Notes under the pieces: model-generated
Told to the model about the DNA's origin: nothing
Databases searched by the model: none
What the model saw: only the letters and a program-made list of their open reading frames with translations
Shown: positions 7,170-16,315 of the stretch, piece by piece
Layout of the letters: the number at the start of each line of letters is the position of its first letter
How positions within the stretch are numbered: position 1 is the first letter of the stretch
Made by a program: the position numbers and the translations under genes
Assembly: GCA_002383485.1 (NCBI GenBank)
Contig: DFYY01000035.1
Span: forward strand, 1-20,209
Reading direction: 5' to 3'
From: Bacteroidales bacterium UBA4070
Lineage (GTDB): Bacteria > Bacteroidota > Bacteroidia > Bacteroidales > VadinHA17
DNA: 20,209 nucleotides

Positions 7170-8507
7170 ATGAAAAAGAGAATTGTGATACTTGGAGCGG
7201 GAGAGAGCGGTGCGGGATCGGCCGTGCTGGCTCAGCAGAAGGGGTTTGACGTCTTCGTGAGCGACAGCGGTACGGCAAAGGACAAATACCGTGAGATACT
7301 CGTCTCGCACGGCATCGCCTTTGAAGAGGGACAGCACACCCCGGAGCTTATAATGAATGCTGATGAGGTGATAAAGAGTCCCGGCCTGCGCGAGGATAAC
7401 CCCCTCGTTGTTGCCATCCGCGAAAAAGGTATTCCGGTGATCTCGGAGATCGAATTCGCAGGGCGATACACTGATGCCATCAAGATATGCGTGACCGGAA
7501 GCAACGGGAAGACAACCACCACGAACCTGATATATCACATGATGAAGAAGGCAGGGCTCAACGCGGCCATGACCGGCAACGTGGGGAACAGCTTCGCGAT
7601 GGCGGTGGCAGAGGGCGGCTATGACTACTACGTCATCGAACTGAGCAGCTTCCAGCTTGACGGAATGTATGACTTCCGGGCAGATATCGCAGTATTGATG
7701 AACATAACCCCTGACCATCTCGACAGGTATGACCATGAGATGCAGAACTACACAGACTCCAAGATGAGGGTTATCCGCAACCAGACGGCAGCGGATCACT
7801 TCATCTGGTGCGCCGATGACCCGGTCACGGCCAAAGAGGTGGCCGCCCGCATCATCAACGCACAGTCTCACCCCTTCGCCATTGACAAATGCGAGGGTAT
7901 GGCGGCATGCATTGAAAATGACAATCTTATTCTTGACATTACCCAAAAAACCAGCCTTATGACCATTCACGACCTGGCGTTGAAAGGACGCCACAACACT
8001 TACAACTCGATGGCTGCAGCCATTGCCGGCAAGGTTCTCAATATCCGTAAGGAGACCATACGTGAGAGTCTGACAGACTTCCAGGGGGTGGAGCACCGGC
8101 TGGAGACAGTCATCATGGTGGCAGGCATAAACTTTATCAATGACTCGAAGGGTACCAACGTCAACTCCACCTGGTACGCCCTTGAGTGCATGAAGACACC
8201 GGTGGTATGGATAGCGGGGGGGATAGACAAAGGGAATGACTACTCCGAGCTCTTCAGCGTGGTGAAGGAAAAGGTCAAGGCCATTGTCTGTCTCGGCAAG
8301 GATAATTCCAAGATCATCAGCGCCTTCGGCGATATGGTTCCGACCATCGTCGAGACCTCCTCCATGGAGGAGGCCGTCAGGTCAGCCTATTATCTCGCTC
8401 ACAAGGGAGACACCGTGCTGCTTTCACCGGCATGCGCCAGCTTCGACCTGTTTCAGAATTACGAGGACCGTGGACATCAGTTCAAAAATTGTGTAAGAAA
8501 TCTGTAG
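7170..8507 (+). CDS. murD: UDP-MurNAc-L-alanine:D-glutamate ligase MurD
   Basis: Cytoplasmic ligase that adds D-glutamate, the second residue of the stem peptide. The N-terminal nucleotide-fold signature ILGAGESGAGSAVLA is followed by the P-loop GSNGKTTTTN (Lys114), ELSSFQLDG, NITPDHLDRY, the HNTYNSMAAAIAG block, and in the C-terminal domain NDSKGTNVNST and LLSPACASFDLFQNYEDRG, all typical of MurD. The 445-residue length is normal. A 77-bp spacer separates it from mraY, one of the longer gaps in the cluster; I see no convincing promoter or hairpin in that spacer. Confidence 0.96.
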   Translation: MKKRIVILGAGESGAGSAVLAQQKGFDVFVSDSGTAKDKYREILVSHGIAFEEGQHTPELIMNADEVIKSPGLREDNPLVVAIREKGIPVISEIEFAGRYTDAIKICVTGSNGKTTTTNLIYHMMKKAGLNAAMTGNVGNSFAMAVAEGGYDYYVIELSSFQLDGMYDFRADIAVLMNITPDHLDRYDHEMQNYTDSKMRVIRNQTAADHFIWCADDPVTAKEVAARIINAQSHPFAIDKCEGMAACIENDNLILDITQKTSLMTIHDLALKGRHNTYNSMAAAIAGKVLNIRKETIRESLTDFQGVEHRLETVIMVAGINFINDSKGTNVNSTWYALECMKTPVVWIAGGIDKGNDYSELFSVVKEKVKAIVCLGKDNSKIISAFGDMVPTIVETSSMEEAVRSAYYLAHKGDTVLLSPACASFDLFQNYEDRGHQFKNCVRNL

Positions 8508-8565
8508 TACGGAGTTTCAGGAAAAATAACCGGGATGGGATTTCTGATGAAGCAAAAATGACACT

Positions 8566-9756
8566 ATGGCTGATGTAACGGTAAGAAGATTTTTCAGGGG
8601 CGACAGGTATCTGTGGGGACTCATCGCCTTCTTCATGCTGCTGTCGCTGCTGTCGGTCTACAGCTCGTCAGTGGGGGTGGCTTATTCGTCGCATCACGGT
8701 AACACATTTTACTTTCTCCGCACCCAGTTCATCATGCTGATGCTCGGGTTGCTGATCATTGTGGTGACCCATTGGATACCTTATATTAAATATATGCAGT
8801 TTGCCACCATCGGGCTGGTAGTGGCAATAGCACTGCTTGTTGTGACGCTCTTTGCCGGCGTGAGCATCAACTCTGCCACGCGCTGGCTCGAGATACCCGT
8901 CATAGGGCTGAGGTTGCAGACATCTGACCTGGCCAAGGTGGCGCTGGTGATTTATCTGGCGAGGGGGCTGACGGTCTACCAGCATGAGCTGAACAACTTC
9001 AGCGTGGTGACGATGAAGCTGGTGGTGCCTATTGGCATTGTCTGTGTGCTGATCATGTCGGAGAACCTCTCAACCGCTGTAATGATTTTCGGGATCAGCA
9101 TGATAATTCTATATATTGGCCGTGTGCCCTTCAAGTTCCTGTTGACATATGCAGGACTGGGACTTGCGGCAGTGATATTGTTTGCCTCGCTGCTGTTGAT
9201 TTTCAAGAAGGATGACAACAGGGTGCAGGTCTGGAAGAACCGTATTGAGACCTACTTCAGCGGCGAGAGCAATCCCGATGCCGACTACCAGGCCAACCAG
9301 GCCAAGATTGCAATCTCCACAGGGAAGCTGTTCGGCAAGATGCCCGGTAAGAGCACCCAGAGAAACCTCCTGCCGCAGTCGAACTCCGACTTCATATTTG
9401 CAATCATTGTAGAGGAGTACGGCTTGTTCGGGGCGGTGATAGTGATAATGGCCTACCTGGCGCTGATGTTCCGGGGGGTGCAGATAGCGCGAAAATGCGA
9501 TTATGCGTTCCCGGCCCTGATGGTGCTGGGACTTACAGTCATGATAGTATTCCAGGCGTTTCTGAACATGCTGGTGGCCGTGGGGCTCTTCCCGGTGACG
9601 GGTCAGACGCTGCCTATGATCAGCTGGGGACGCACCTCGGTGATGGTTATCAGCTTCTCGCTTGGTGCAATACTGAGCGTCTCGAGGGTGATGAACATGC
9701 GTGAGCGGAAGGAAAAACTTTCCGAGATTGAACAGACAGACAGGGTGCCGGCATGA
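8566..9756 (+). CDS. ftsW: Septal peptidoglycan glycosyltransferase FtsW (SEDS family)
   Basis: Polytopic SEDS protein that polymerises lipid II at the septum with FtsI. Many hydrophobic segments fill the 396 residues. Family blocks include RWLEIPVIGLRLQTSDLAK, ISTGKLFGKMPGKSTQR, LPQSNSDFIFAIIVEEYGLFG and NMLVAVGLFPVTGQTLPM. The usual SYGGSS-like turn near the C-terminus reads SWGRTS (353-358), with Arg356 where the second glycine normally is. FtsW rather than RodA is favoured by position between murD and murG. The stop overlaps the murG start (ATGA). Confidence 0.95.
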   Translation: MADVTVRRFFRGDRYLWGLIAFFMLLSLLSVYSSSVGVAYSSHHGNTFYFLRTQFIMLMLGLLIIVVTHWIPYIKYMQFATIGLVVAIALLVVTLFAGVSINSATRWLEIPVIGLRLQTSDLAKVALVIYLARGLTVYQHELNNFSVVTMKLVVPIGIVCVLIMSENLSTAVMIFGISMIILYIGRVPFKFLLTYAGLGLAAVILFASLLLIFKKDDNRVQVWKNRIETYFSGESNPDADYQANQAKIAISTGKLFGKMPGKSTQRNLLPQSNSDFIFAIIVEEYGLFGAVIVIMAYLALMFRGVQIARKCDYAFPALMVLGLTVMIVFQAFLNMLVAVGLFPVTGQTLPMISWGRTSVMVISFSLGAILSVSRVMNMRERKEKLSEIEQTDRVPA

Positions 9757-10931
9757 GCAATGAGGGAGGCATAAAAGAGAGACAAGCCAATAGAATGAGC
9801 GCAGAGGGCAGAAATATAAAAATCATCATCAGCGGGGGAGGCACCGGCGGCCACCTCTTCCCTGCCATTGCCATTGCCAATGCGCTGCGCCGGCTGGAGC
9901 CGGCGGTGAAGATACTCTTCGTGGGCGCCGAGGGGAAGATGGAGATGCAGAAGGTGCCCGAAGCCGGTTACGAGATTGAAGGGTTGCCCGTGGCCGGCAT
10001 GGTACGCGGAGGAAGCATAAGGAATATAAGTGTTGCCTTTAAGCTCTTCCGAAGCATGGTCAAAGCCGGCAGGATCATCAGGCAGTTTGGCCCTGATGTT
10101 GTTGTGGGGGTTGGCGGATATGCATCCGGACCGGTTCTGAAGCAGGCTCAGCAGAGGCATATACCTACTCTGTTACAGGAGCAGAACAGTTATGCAGGTG
10201 TCACCAACAAGCTGCTGGCGAAGAAGGCGGAGCGGATCTGCGTCGCTTACGAGGGGATGGAGAAGTATTTCCCCGCCGGAAAGATATTACTGACGGGCAA
10301 TCCCGTCAGGCAGGCATATGACAACCTTGCAGGACTGCGCGATGAGGCGCTGCAGCATTTCTGCCTTAAGCCCGGCGCACCAGTGCTACTGGTTCTGGGC
10401 GGATCGCTAGGCGCCGGCACGGTGAACAGCAGTGTCGGCGGCGGCATAGGCCTCACCGAGGCTGCCGGAGTGCAGGTACTATGGCAGACGGGCAGTCATT
10501 ATTATGACCGCATGCGCGAGGTGGTTGAGGCTAAGGGTGCCACAGGCGTCAGGGTCACAGCCTTCATCACACGCATGGATCTGGCCTATGCCGCCGCCGA
10601 CGTGATCATCTCCCGTGCCGGCGCCGGAACCATCTCAGAGCTGACGCTGGTGGGCAAGCCGGTCATCCTGGTGCCGTCGCCCAACGTGGCCGAGGATCAC
10701 CAGACGCACAACGCCATGGCCCTCGTGAACAGGGGGGCAGCACTGCTGGTGAAGGACCCTGACGCAGAGGCAACGCTGATCCCGGCTGCACTGGAGCTGC
10801 TTGATGATACCGCAAAGCGAAGCTCACTGTCGGAGAATTTAAAGAAAATGGCTATCCGCGATGCCGATGAGGTGATAGCCCGCGAAGTGCTGAAGCTTGT
10901 AAAGAAACACGGAGGCAGCAGGCAGGAATGA
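9753..10931 (+). CDS. murG: Lipid II synthase MurG (GlcNAc transferase)
   Basis: GT28-family glycosyltransferase that works at the inner face of the membrane and adds GlcNAc from UDP-GlcNAc to lipid I, giving lipid II. Signatures: the GGGTGGH loop at residues 28-34, VGVGGYASGPVL, LLQEQNSYAGVTNK, LTGNPVRQAY, GGSLGAGTVN, the UDP-GlcNAc-binding SRAGAGTISEL and LVPSPNVAEDHQTHNA. The start drawn here overlaps the ftsW stop by 4 bp and gives an N-terminal tail longer than usual. Met15 (ATG at 9795) would put the glycine-rich loop at a more typical distance from the N-terminus, so either start may be real. Confidence 0.95.
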   Translation: MSNEGGIKERQANRMSAEGRNIKIIISGGGTGGHLFPAIAIANALRRLEPAVKILFVGAEGKMEMQKVPEAGYEIEGLPVAGMVRGGSIRNISVAFKLFRSMVKAGRIIRQFGPDVVVGVGGYASGPVLKQAQQRHIPTLLQEQNSYAGVTNKLLAKKAERICVAYEGMEKYFPAGKILLTGNPVRQAYDNLAGLRDEALQHFCLKPGAPVLLVLGGSLGAGTVNSSVGGGIGLTEAAGVQVLWQTGSHYYDRMREVVEAKGATGVRVTAFITRMDLAYAAADVIISRAGAGTISELTLVGKPVILVPSPNVAEDHQTHNAMALVNRGAALLVKDPDAEATLIPAALELLDDTAKRSSLSENLKKMAIRDADEVIAREVLKLVKKHGGSRQE

Positions 10932-10971
10932 AAATGATGACAACCGGGGCAGTGATGAAACATATTATCAT

Positions 10972-12363
10972 ATGAGGGGACTGACGAACATAGAAGGGAT
11001 ATATTTTCTCGGGATAGGCGGGATCGGGATGAGTGCCCTGGCACGCTATTTCCTTTCGCAGGGATTCATTATCTGCGGTTATGACCGCACCGAGAGCCCG
11101 CTGACAGACACTCTCGCTGAAGAGGGATGCACCATCACCTATGAGGACAGCATCGACTCGCTCCCTGTGCTGTTCTCCGAGCCTACGGAGAACGACAGGG
11201 TTCTGATAATCTACACTCCCGCCATACCGAAGGATAATGTCCTGCTGAACTACTTCAGGAACAACGGTTACAGCATCTACAAGAGGGCGGAGATACTCGG
11301 TATCATCTCGCGTGACACTGACGCGGTTGCCGTTGCCGGCACCCACGGCAAGACCACGGTGAGCACCATGACGGCACACATCCTCAGCGTATCACCCATT
11401 GGCTGCTCAGCATTCCTTGGCGGGATATCAAAGAATTATGACACGAATCTCCTGCTTTCGGAGAGCAGGTATACAGTTATGGAGGCAGACGAGTTTGACC
11501 GCTCCTTCCTGCACCTTTCGCCGCTGATCTCCGTGGTCACGGCCATTGACCCGGACCATCTTGACATTTATGGCACTGCTGAAAACATGATCGGGGCCTA
11601 CAGTGAGTTCTGTCAGCTGGTTCGTCCCGGCGGCATGCTGATCCTCAATGAAAAGATCGCCTCGTCGCTCTCGCTTCCGTCAGATGCCACAATCTATACG
11701 TACGGCACCGGTGAAGGCGCCTCCTTCCGCGCAACAGCAATCAGGAAGGAGGAGGGGAGCTACACCTTTGATATAATCACCCCGGCCGGTACGGTAAAGG
11801 ATTTGCGCCTCCGTCTTCCGGGCATGGTTAACATCCTGAATTCCACCGCTGCCGCAGCGGCAGCATGGTGCGCAGGCGTAACGGCTGACGATATCCGTGA
11901 GGCTCTATGGTCATATGAGGGTGTGCGCCGCAGGTTCGATATCAGGTATACCGGCCGCGAGATCATCTATGTTGATGATTATGCACATCATCCCCAGGAG
12001 ATCAACGCCCTCGTCAGTGCGGTGCGCGATTTCTGGCCGGGGAAGCATGTCACCGGCATCTTCCAGCCGCACCTCTATACGCGCACGCGCGACTTCGCCG
12101 CAGGCTTCGCGGAGGCGCTCGACAAACTTGACGAAATACTGCTTCTGACTCTCTATCCCGCAAGGGAGAATCCCATCCCGGGTGTCTCTTCCGGCATGAT
12201 CGCAGGGTTGATGAAAAACAGGAACGTGAGGGTGGTGACGAAGGAGGAACTTCTTGTCGCTTTGCGCGACGTAAAGCAAGGCCTGCTGCTGACTATAGGC
12301 GCTGGCGACATTGACCGCTTTATTGAACCGATTACGGAGATGCTGAAGGAGAAGAACGCATGA
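10972..12363 (+). CDS. murC: UDP-MurNAc:L-alanine ligase MurC
   Basis: Cytoplasmic ligase that starts the stem peptide by adding L-alanine to UDP-MurNAc. The N-terminal Rossmann-like signature GIGGIGMSALARYF is followed by TPAIPKDN, the P-loop AGTHGKTTVSTMT (Lys127), MEADEFDRSFLHL, DPDHLDIYG, the RRFDIRYTGREIIYVDDYAHHP block of the C-terminal domain and FQPHLYTRTRDF. The 463-residue length is normal. It begins 40 bp after murG and overlaps ftsQ by 4 bp (ATGA). Confidence 0.96.
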   Translation: MRGLTNIEGIYFLGIGGIGMSALARYFLSQGFIICGYDRTESPLTDTLAEEGCTITYEDSIDSLPVLFSEPTENDRVLIIYTPAIPKDNVLLNYFRNNGYSIYKRAEILGIISRDTDAVAVAGTHGKTTVSTMTAHILSVSPIGCSAFLGGISKNYDTNLLLSESRYTVMEADEFDRSFLHLSPLISVVTAIDPDHLDIYGTAENMIGAYSEFCQLVRPGGMLILNEKIASSLSLPSDATIYTYGTGEGASFRATAIRKEEGSYTFDIITPAGTVKDLRLRLPGMVNILNSTAAAAAAWCAGVTADDIREALWSYEGVRRRFDIRYTGREIIYVDDYAHHPQEINALVSAVRDFWPGKHVTGIFQPHLYTRTRDFAAGFAEALDKLDEILLLTLYPARENPIPGVSSGMIAGLMKNRNVRVVTKEELLVALRDVKQGLLLTIGAGDIDRFIEPITEMLKEKNA

Positions 12364-13133
12364 GCCTGCTGATGAAAATAGTGACCGTGATCACGGGAGT
12401 TGCGCTCCTGCTGACGCCGCTGTTCATCAGTCACATCACTGCTGACGCCGTATGTGAGGGGGTGGTCATTACAATAGCGGATTCATCGAAGCACCGCTTT
12501 GTGACGGAGGATGACATCATGAACGCCCTGAAGGCGACAGGCATACGTGTTACCGGTCAGAAACTCAATGAAATTCCGCTGGATAAGCTTGAAAAAAGAA
12601 TCAGTGCATTCACGGAACTCAAGGTGGGCGAGGTTTATCTATCAGAAGACAGGAAGCTTCACGTGTACTGCAACCAGCGCGAGCCGGTAATGCGTGTGGT
12701 GGCATCCTACGGAGGCGACTTCTTCATTGACCGTGAGGGTGTCATAATGAGGAGGCACAATCTCTACACGCCCAACCTGCACATCCTTGAGATAGACATG
12801 GTGTTTAACGCGGAGAAGATGAACGGTGCGAGTATCTATGACTCGGAAAAGACAGAGAACCTGGTGCGGGCTTTTGAGCTGGTGAATTATATCCGTGATC
12901 ACAGCTTCTGGAACGAGATGATTGACCAGCTCAGCATGACGCGCGACGGCAGGGTATCACTGGTGCCCCACGTGGGCAATCACACCGTCAGGCTTGGACG
13001 CACTGATGATTACGAAGAGAAACTGCACAAGCTCCTGGTCTTCTACCGCCAGGCGATGCCCGTTGCAGGGTGGGACAGGTACAGGGTGGTTAATGTTGAG
13101 TATAAAGGGCAGGTAGTCTGCCAGAGAAGATAA
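12360..13133 (+). CDS. ftsQ: Cell division protein FtsQ
   Basis: Bitopic divisome protein that links early and late division components. It has a short cytoplasmic N-terminus, one membrane segment (about residues 5-24), a POTRA-like region (CEGVVITIADSSKHRFVTEDDI, LKVGEVYLSEDRKLHVYC, REPVMRV, then FFIDREGVIM) and a C-terminal region ending in NVEYKGQVVCQRR, a form seen in Bacteroidetes FtsQ. The length of 257 residues is normal for the phylum. Position between murC and ftsA supports the call. The family is weakly conserved, so context carries part of the weight. Confidence 0.92.
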   Translation: MSLLMKIVTVITGVALLLTPLFISHITADAVCEGVVITIADSSKHRFVTEDDIMNALKATGIRVTGQKLNEIPLDKLEKRISAFTELKVGEVYLSEDRKLHVYCNQREPVMRVVASYGGDFFIDREGVIMRRHNLYTPNLHILEIDMVFNAEKMNGASIYDSEKTENLVRAFELVNYIRDHSFWNEMIDQLSMTRDGRVSLVPHVGNHTVRLGRTDDYEEKLHKLLVFYRQAMPVAGWDRYRVVNVEYKGQVVCQRR

Positions 13134-13159
13134 AAATTGAACAACCATATAAGTGAACT

Positions 13160-14563
13160 ATGAACAGTAAAGATCAGTTAGTAGCAGCCATTGACATTGG
13201 CACGACGAAGATCGTCGCCATTGTCGGGCGCAGTGACGGGAACGGGGGCATTGAGATCCTCGGTCTGAGCAACACACCGTCAACAGGGGTCAAGCGAGGT
13301 GTGGTGCTGAACATTGAAGAGACGGTAAAGGCTATCCGCACCACCGTTGACGACCTCGAAGAGAGAACAGGCCTCGTCCTTACCGATGTCTTTGTGGGCA
13401 TTGCCGGGAGGCATATCAAGAGCAAGATGGCGCGCGGCTACATCACCCGCGACTCTCATGAGTCAGAGATCGATGCCAGTGACATCCGCCGTCTCACTGC
13501 AGACATGTTCAAGCTCCCCATCGATGTGGGTGAAGAGATCATTCATGTCATACCGCAGACGTACATCGTTGATAATGAGTCGGGTATCAGCAATCCTATC
13601 GGTATCTGCGGCAAGAGGCTGGAGGCCAACTTCCACATCGTGATAGGGCAGATCTCCTCGGCACGCAACACCGAGAGGTGCATCAACAAGGCAGGGATGA
13701 ACCTGATGAGCCTTGTGCTTGAGCCGCTTGCATCGTCGGAGGCAGTGCTGACAGATGAGGAAAAGGAGGCAGGGGTTGTCCTGGTGGATATAGGAGGAGG
13801 AACCACTGATGTGGCAATCTACTATGACAATGTCATCAGGCACACGGCTGTCATCCCGTTCGGCGGTAACATGGTCACCGAAGACATCAAGCAGGGCTGC
13901 TCGATCCTGCAGAAGCAGGCTGAGGACCTGAAGGTCAAGTTTGGTTATGCCATAGGCGACATCGCCCCGGAGAACAAGGTCGTATCAATACCGGGAATAG
14001 CCGGCCGCGAGCCGAAGGAGATAACGTTCAAGAACCTGGCGTATATAATCCAGAGCCGCATGGAGGAGATCCTTGATGCGGTCAACTTCGAGATACAGAA
14101 TTCGGGTTTTGCCGAGAAGCTTACAGCAGGGGTTGTCATCACCGGCGGCGGTGCGATGCTCAAGAACCTGCCGCAGCTTGTCAAGTACAAGACGGCGATG
14201 GACGTGCGGATCGGCCATCCCAATGTTCACATCTCCGGAAGGGGCAGGGATGAGATCAACCTGCCAATGTATGCCACCAGCGTGGGGCTGATTCTGAAGG
14301 GGCTTGAGTACCTCGAGGAGAACAAGATCTTTGCACGCTTCGGCGAGAAGAAGGAAGCGCCGGCACCGCAGCCTGTCCCGCAGCCAGCTGCGCAGAATGT
14401 GAGGGAGGAACCGGTTCAGACACCGCAGCATCAGCCGGAGCCTGAAGAGCAATACTACGAGGAGCGTCCGAGGGGAGGCAACTCCATAACAGAAAGATTC
14501 AGGAATCTCTGGGGCAAGATTATTGAAGCTACTGATGAGAAACTTGATGACACCCTGAATTAA
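13160..14563 (+). CDS. ftsA: Cell division protein FtsA
   Basis: Actin-like ATPase that tethers FtsZ filaments to the membrane and recruits the divisome. Visible are the first phosphate loop AAIDIGTTKIVAIVG, the SHS2/1C region, the second phosphate loop VDIGGGTTDVAIY and the adenosine motif VITGGGAMLKNLP. After about residue 390 comes a Pro/Gln/Glu-rich linker (PQPVPQPAAQ onwards) and then a terminal segment, ITERFRNLWGKIIEAT, that can form the amphipathic membrane-targeting helix. Length 467 residues. It starts 26 bp after ftsQ, and ftsZ follows 12 bp after its stop. Confidence 0.96.
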   Translation: MNSKDQLVAAIDIGTTKIVAIVGRSDGNGGIEILGLSNTPSTGVKRGVVLNIEETVKAIRTTVDDLEERTGLVLTDVFVGIAGRHIKSKMARGYITRDSHESEIDASDIRRLTADMFKLPIDVGEEIIHVIPQTYIVDNESGISNPIGICGKRLEANFHIVIGQISSARNTERCINKAGMNLMSLVLEPLASSEAVLTDEEKEAGVVLVDIGGGTTDVAIYYDNVIRHTAVIPFGGNMVTEDIKQGCSILQKQAEDLKVKFGYAIGDIAPENKVVSIPGIAGREPKEITFKNLAYIIQSRMEEILDAVNFEIQNSGFAEKLTAGVVITGGGAMLKNLPQLVKYKTAMDVRIGHPNVHISGRGRDEINLPMYATSVGLILKGLEYLEENKIFARFGEKKEAPAPQPVPQPAAQNVREEPVQTPQHQPEPEEQYYEERPRGGNSITERFRNLWGKIIEATDEKLDDTLN

Positions 14564-14575
14564 AACAATAAAGCT

Positions 14576-16057
14576 ATGTCAGAAGATCTGATGAATTTTG
14601 ACTTGCCTGTGGACAGGTCGTCAATAATAAAAGTCCTGGGCATCGGTGGTGGCGGCGGCAATGCTGTCAACCACATGTTCAGGAAGGGCATAAAGGATGT
14701 CAACTTCATCGTCTGCAACACTGATCTGCAGGCGCTGATGAAGAGTCCGGTGCCGGTGAAGGTACAGCTGGGCGAGACCACCACCGAGGGTCTCGGCGCC
14801 GGCAGCCAGCCTGAGAGAGGCAGGGCATCGGCGATAGAGAATATTGAAGATGTGCTGAAGACACTCTCGGGGAACACCAAGATGGTCTTCATCACTGCAG
14901 GTATGGGAGGAGGCACAGGCACAGGAGCCACACCCGTCATCGCCAGGGCATGCCGTGAAGCCGGGTATCTCACCGTGGCCGTTGTCACTATCCCGTTCCG
15001 TTCCGAGCTGAACCAGCGAATAAAGCTGGCTATCAGCGGAATAAGTGATCTGAAGAATGAGGTCGACTCGCTGATTGTGATAAACAATGAGCGGTTGCGC
15101 GAGATTTACGGTGACGAGGGAGTCTCGGCGGCTTTTGCCCGTGCTGATGATGTACTGGCCAACGCCGTCAAGGGTATTGCGGAGATAATCACATGCACCG
15201 GTTACATCAATGTTGACTTCGCTGATGTTGACACGGTGATGAGAAATTCAGGTGTTGCGCTGATGGGTATCGGGGTGGCCTCCGGAGAGGACCGTGCAGT
15301 AAAGGCTATTGAGGCGGCCCTTACATCGCCGTTGCTCAGCTCCAATGACATCACCGGGGCAAGGAGCATACTGCTTAACATCAAGTCCGGTACCGGCGCC
15401 AATGAGATCACCATGGATGAGCTGGGTGAGCTGACCGACTATGTTTACGAAGCTATCTCCGATGATGCACTGATCATCAGGGGCCTCTCCACGGAGGAGG
15501 AGCTTGGTGATGCCATCAGCGTCACCGTAGTAGCTACAGGGTTTGAGGCGAGTGCTGATCTGGACGGATACAAGCCAAACTCGAAGAGGGAGGTTGTCAG
15601 TCTTAATGCCACTCAGCAGTCACCCAATGCTGAGGGTGTCTCGGAGAATGACGGTCCGTATGTTGTGCGTGCCACCCGTGCATCTGACAGGGCCATTCCA
15701 CCTCACGGCGGTCAGGTCAACCAGGGAGTGTTGGATTTCGAACTTGATGGTGATATCAACATTTCGCCTGCTCCTGCCCGTCCCGTACCACCACCGCCTG
15801 ACAGGAACGAGGGGACGCTGCGTAAGTTGAAGCACATGCAGAATGTGATCCGCAACGAGGGGCTCTCCACGCAGTCGATGAGTGACAATATTGAGGATTT
15901 CGAGGAGGTGCCTGCCTATGTGCGTAAGAAGATTGCCATTCACAATGCCAGCAAGGCGGCGGGGAGCAAGGTATCGAGGTTCACTCTCGCGCTGGATGAG
16001 GATAACCAGCCGGTCATCAGGGAAAACAATGCATACCTGAATGACAATGTAGACTGA
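14576..16057 (+). CDS. ftsZ: Cell division GTPase FtsZ
   Basis: Tubulin-like GTPase that forms the Z ring. The N-terminal GIGGGGGNAVNHM, the tubulin signature MGGGTGTGATPVIA and NNERLREIYG are all intact. After the globular domain (to about residue 320) there is a long variable linker, then the conserved C-terminal peptide EVPAYVRKK that binds FtsA and other partners. A further tail of about 45 residues ends in NNAYLNDNVD; such a tail beyond the conserved peptide is usual in Bacteroidetes. Length 493 residues. Last gene of the dcw cluster; a T-rich stretch and a stem-loop follow within 70 bp. Confidence 0.98.
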   Translation: MSEDLMNFDLPVDRSSIIKVLGIGGGGGNAVNHMFRKGIKDVNFIVCNTDLQALMKSPVPVKVQLGETTTEGLGAGSQPERGRASAIENIEDVLKTLSGNTKMVFITAGMGGGTGTGATPVIARACREAGYLTVAVVTIPFRSELNQRIKLAISGISDLKNEVDSLIVINNERLREIYGDEGVSAAFARADDVLANAVKGIAEIITCTGYINVDFADVDTVMRNSGVALMGIGVASGEDRAVKAIEAALTSPLLSSNDITGARSILLNIKSGTGANEITMDELGELTDYVYEAISDDALIIRGLSTEEELGDAISVTVVATGFEASADLDGYKPNSKREVVSLNATQQSPNAEGVSENDGPYVVRATRASDRAIPPHGGQVNQGVLDFELDGDINISPAPARPVPPPPDRNEGTLRKLKHMQNVIRNEGLSTQSMSDNIEDFEEVPAYVRKKIAIHNASKAAGSKVSRFTLALDEDNQPVIRENNAYLNDNVD

Positions 16058-16091
16058 TTTTGTTTTTTGCCATTATATGGTTGTTGTTCAC

Positions 16092-16122
16092 GGAGCCGGG
16101 CGGATCTTTTCTGTCCGGCTTC
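16092..16122 (+). terminator. 12-bp stem-loop after ftsZ, candidate operon terminator
   Basis: As + strand RNA, 16092-16103 (GGAGCCGGGCGG) pairs over 12 bp with 16111-16122 (CTGTCCGGCTTC), using three G-U pairs and a 7-nt loop (16104-16110). It is followed by a moderately U-rich TACAATTCTTAATG instead of a clean U run, so intrinsic termination is possible but not proved. It touches the left inverted repeat of the tandem array and could instead belong to that element. Confidence 0.45.
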
Positions 16123-16303
16123 TACAATTCTTAATGCTCTCCGAGCATCAGATGACTCATGCAGAGGAAATGGCTGTAGGCGAGCATCAGATGGCTCATG
16201 CGGAAATGGCTGTAGGCGAGCATCAGATGGCTCATGCAGAAATGGCTGTAGGCGAGCATCAGATGACTCATGCGGAAATGGCTGTAGGCCATTAAGAATT
16301 GTA
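16123..16303. repeat. Repeat element bounded by a perfect 14-bp inverted repeat
   Basis: TACAATTCTTAATG at 16123-16136 is exactly inverted at 16290-16303 (CATTAAGAATTGTA). The two arms enclose four tandem units. Read on the minus strand, the right boundary is TACAATTCTTAATGGCCTAC (complement of 16284-16303) and recurs at 20174-20193 with one mismatch, so the boundary is a dispersed sequence. The layout resembles a small non-autonomous element, but no transposase or target duplication is visible. I do not recognise the family. Confidence 0.75.
16143..16289. repeat. Tandem array of four 36-bp units (first is 39 bp)
   Basis: Units start at 16143 (39 bp), 16182, 16218 and 16254 (36 bp each) and abut without spacers. 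Each begins GAGCATCAGATGRCTCATGC and ends GAAATGGCTGTAGGC. Units 2-4 differ only at two purine (R) positions; unit 1 also carries 3 extra bases. Inside each, GCATCAG and CTCATGC can pair with one C-C mismatch around a 4-nt loop. With no spacers it is not a CRISPR array. The length is a multiple of three and several frames stay open on both strands, but I see no sign that it is translated. Confidence 0.9.
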
Positions 16304-16315
16304 ACAGTGCGGCTG

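Noticed and set aside
6993..8096. Long minus-strand open frame opposite murD
   Set aside because: Antisense shadow of a well-supported gene; its translation shows no recognisable domain and the same holds for the other long antisense frames.
8296..8376. Possible break in MurD or other dcw genes
   Set aside because: All thirteen cluster genes read through at normal length with their key motifs; no frameshift or premature stop found.
16143..16289. CRISPR array
   Set aside because: Repeat length of 36 bp fits, but the units abut without spacers and no cas genes are present.
16077..16295. Open frame of 72 codons through the tandem array, encoding 12-residue repeats with EHQMAHAEMAVG-like units
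   Set aside because: Because the unit has 36 bp and lacks stops in several frames, both strands stay open throughout. The ATG has no supporting signal, the non-repeat part resembles nothing, and the stop falls in the inverted repeat. Best explained as DNA-level repetition.
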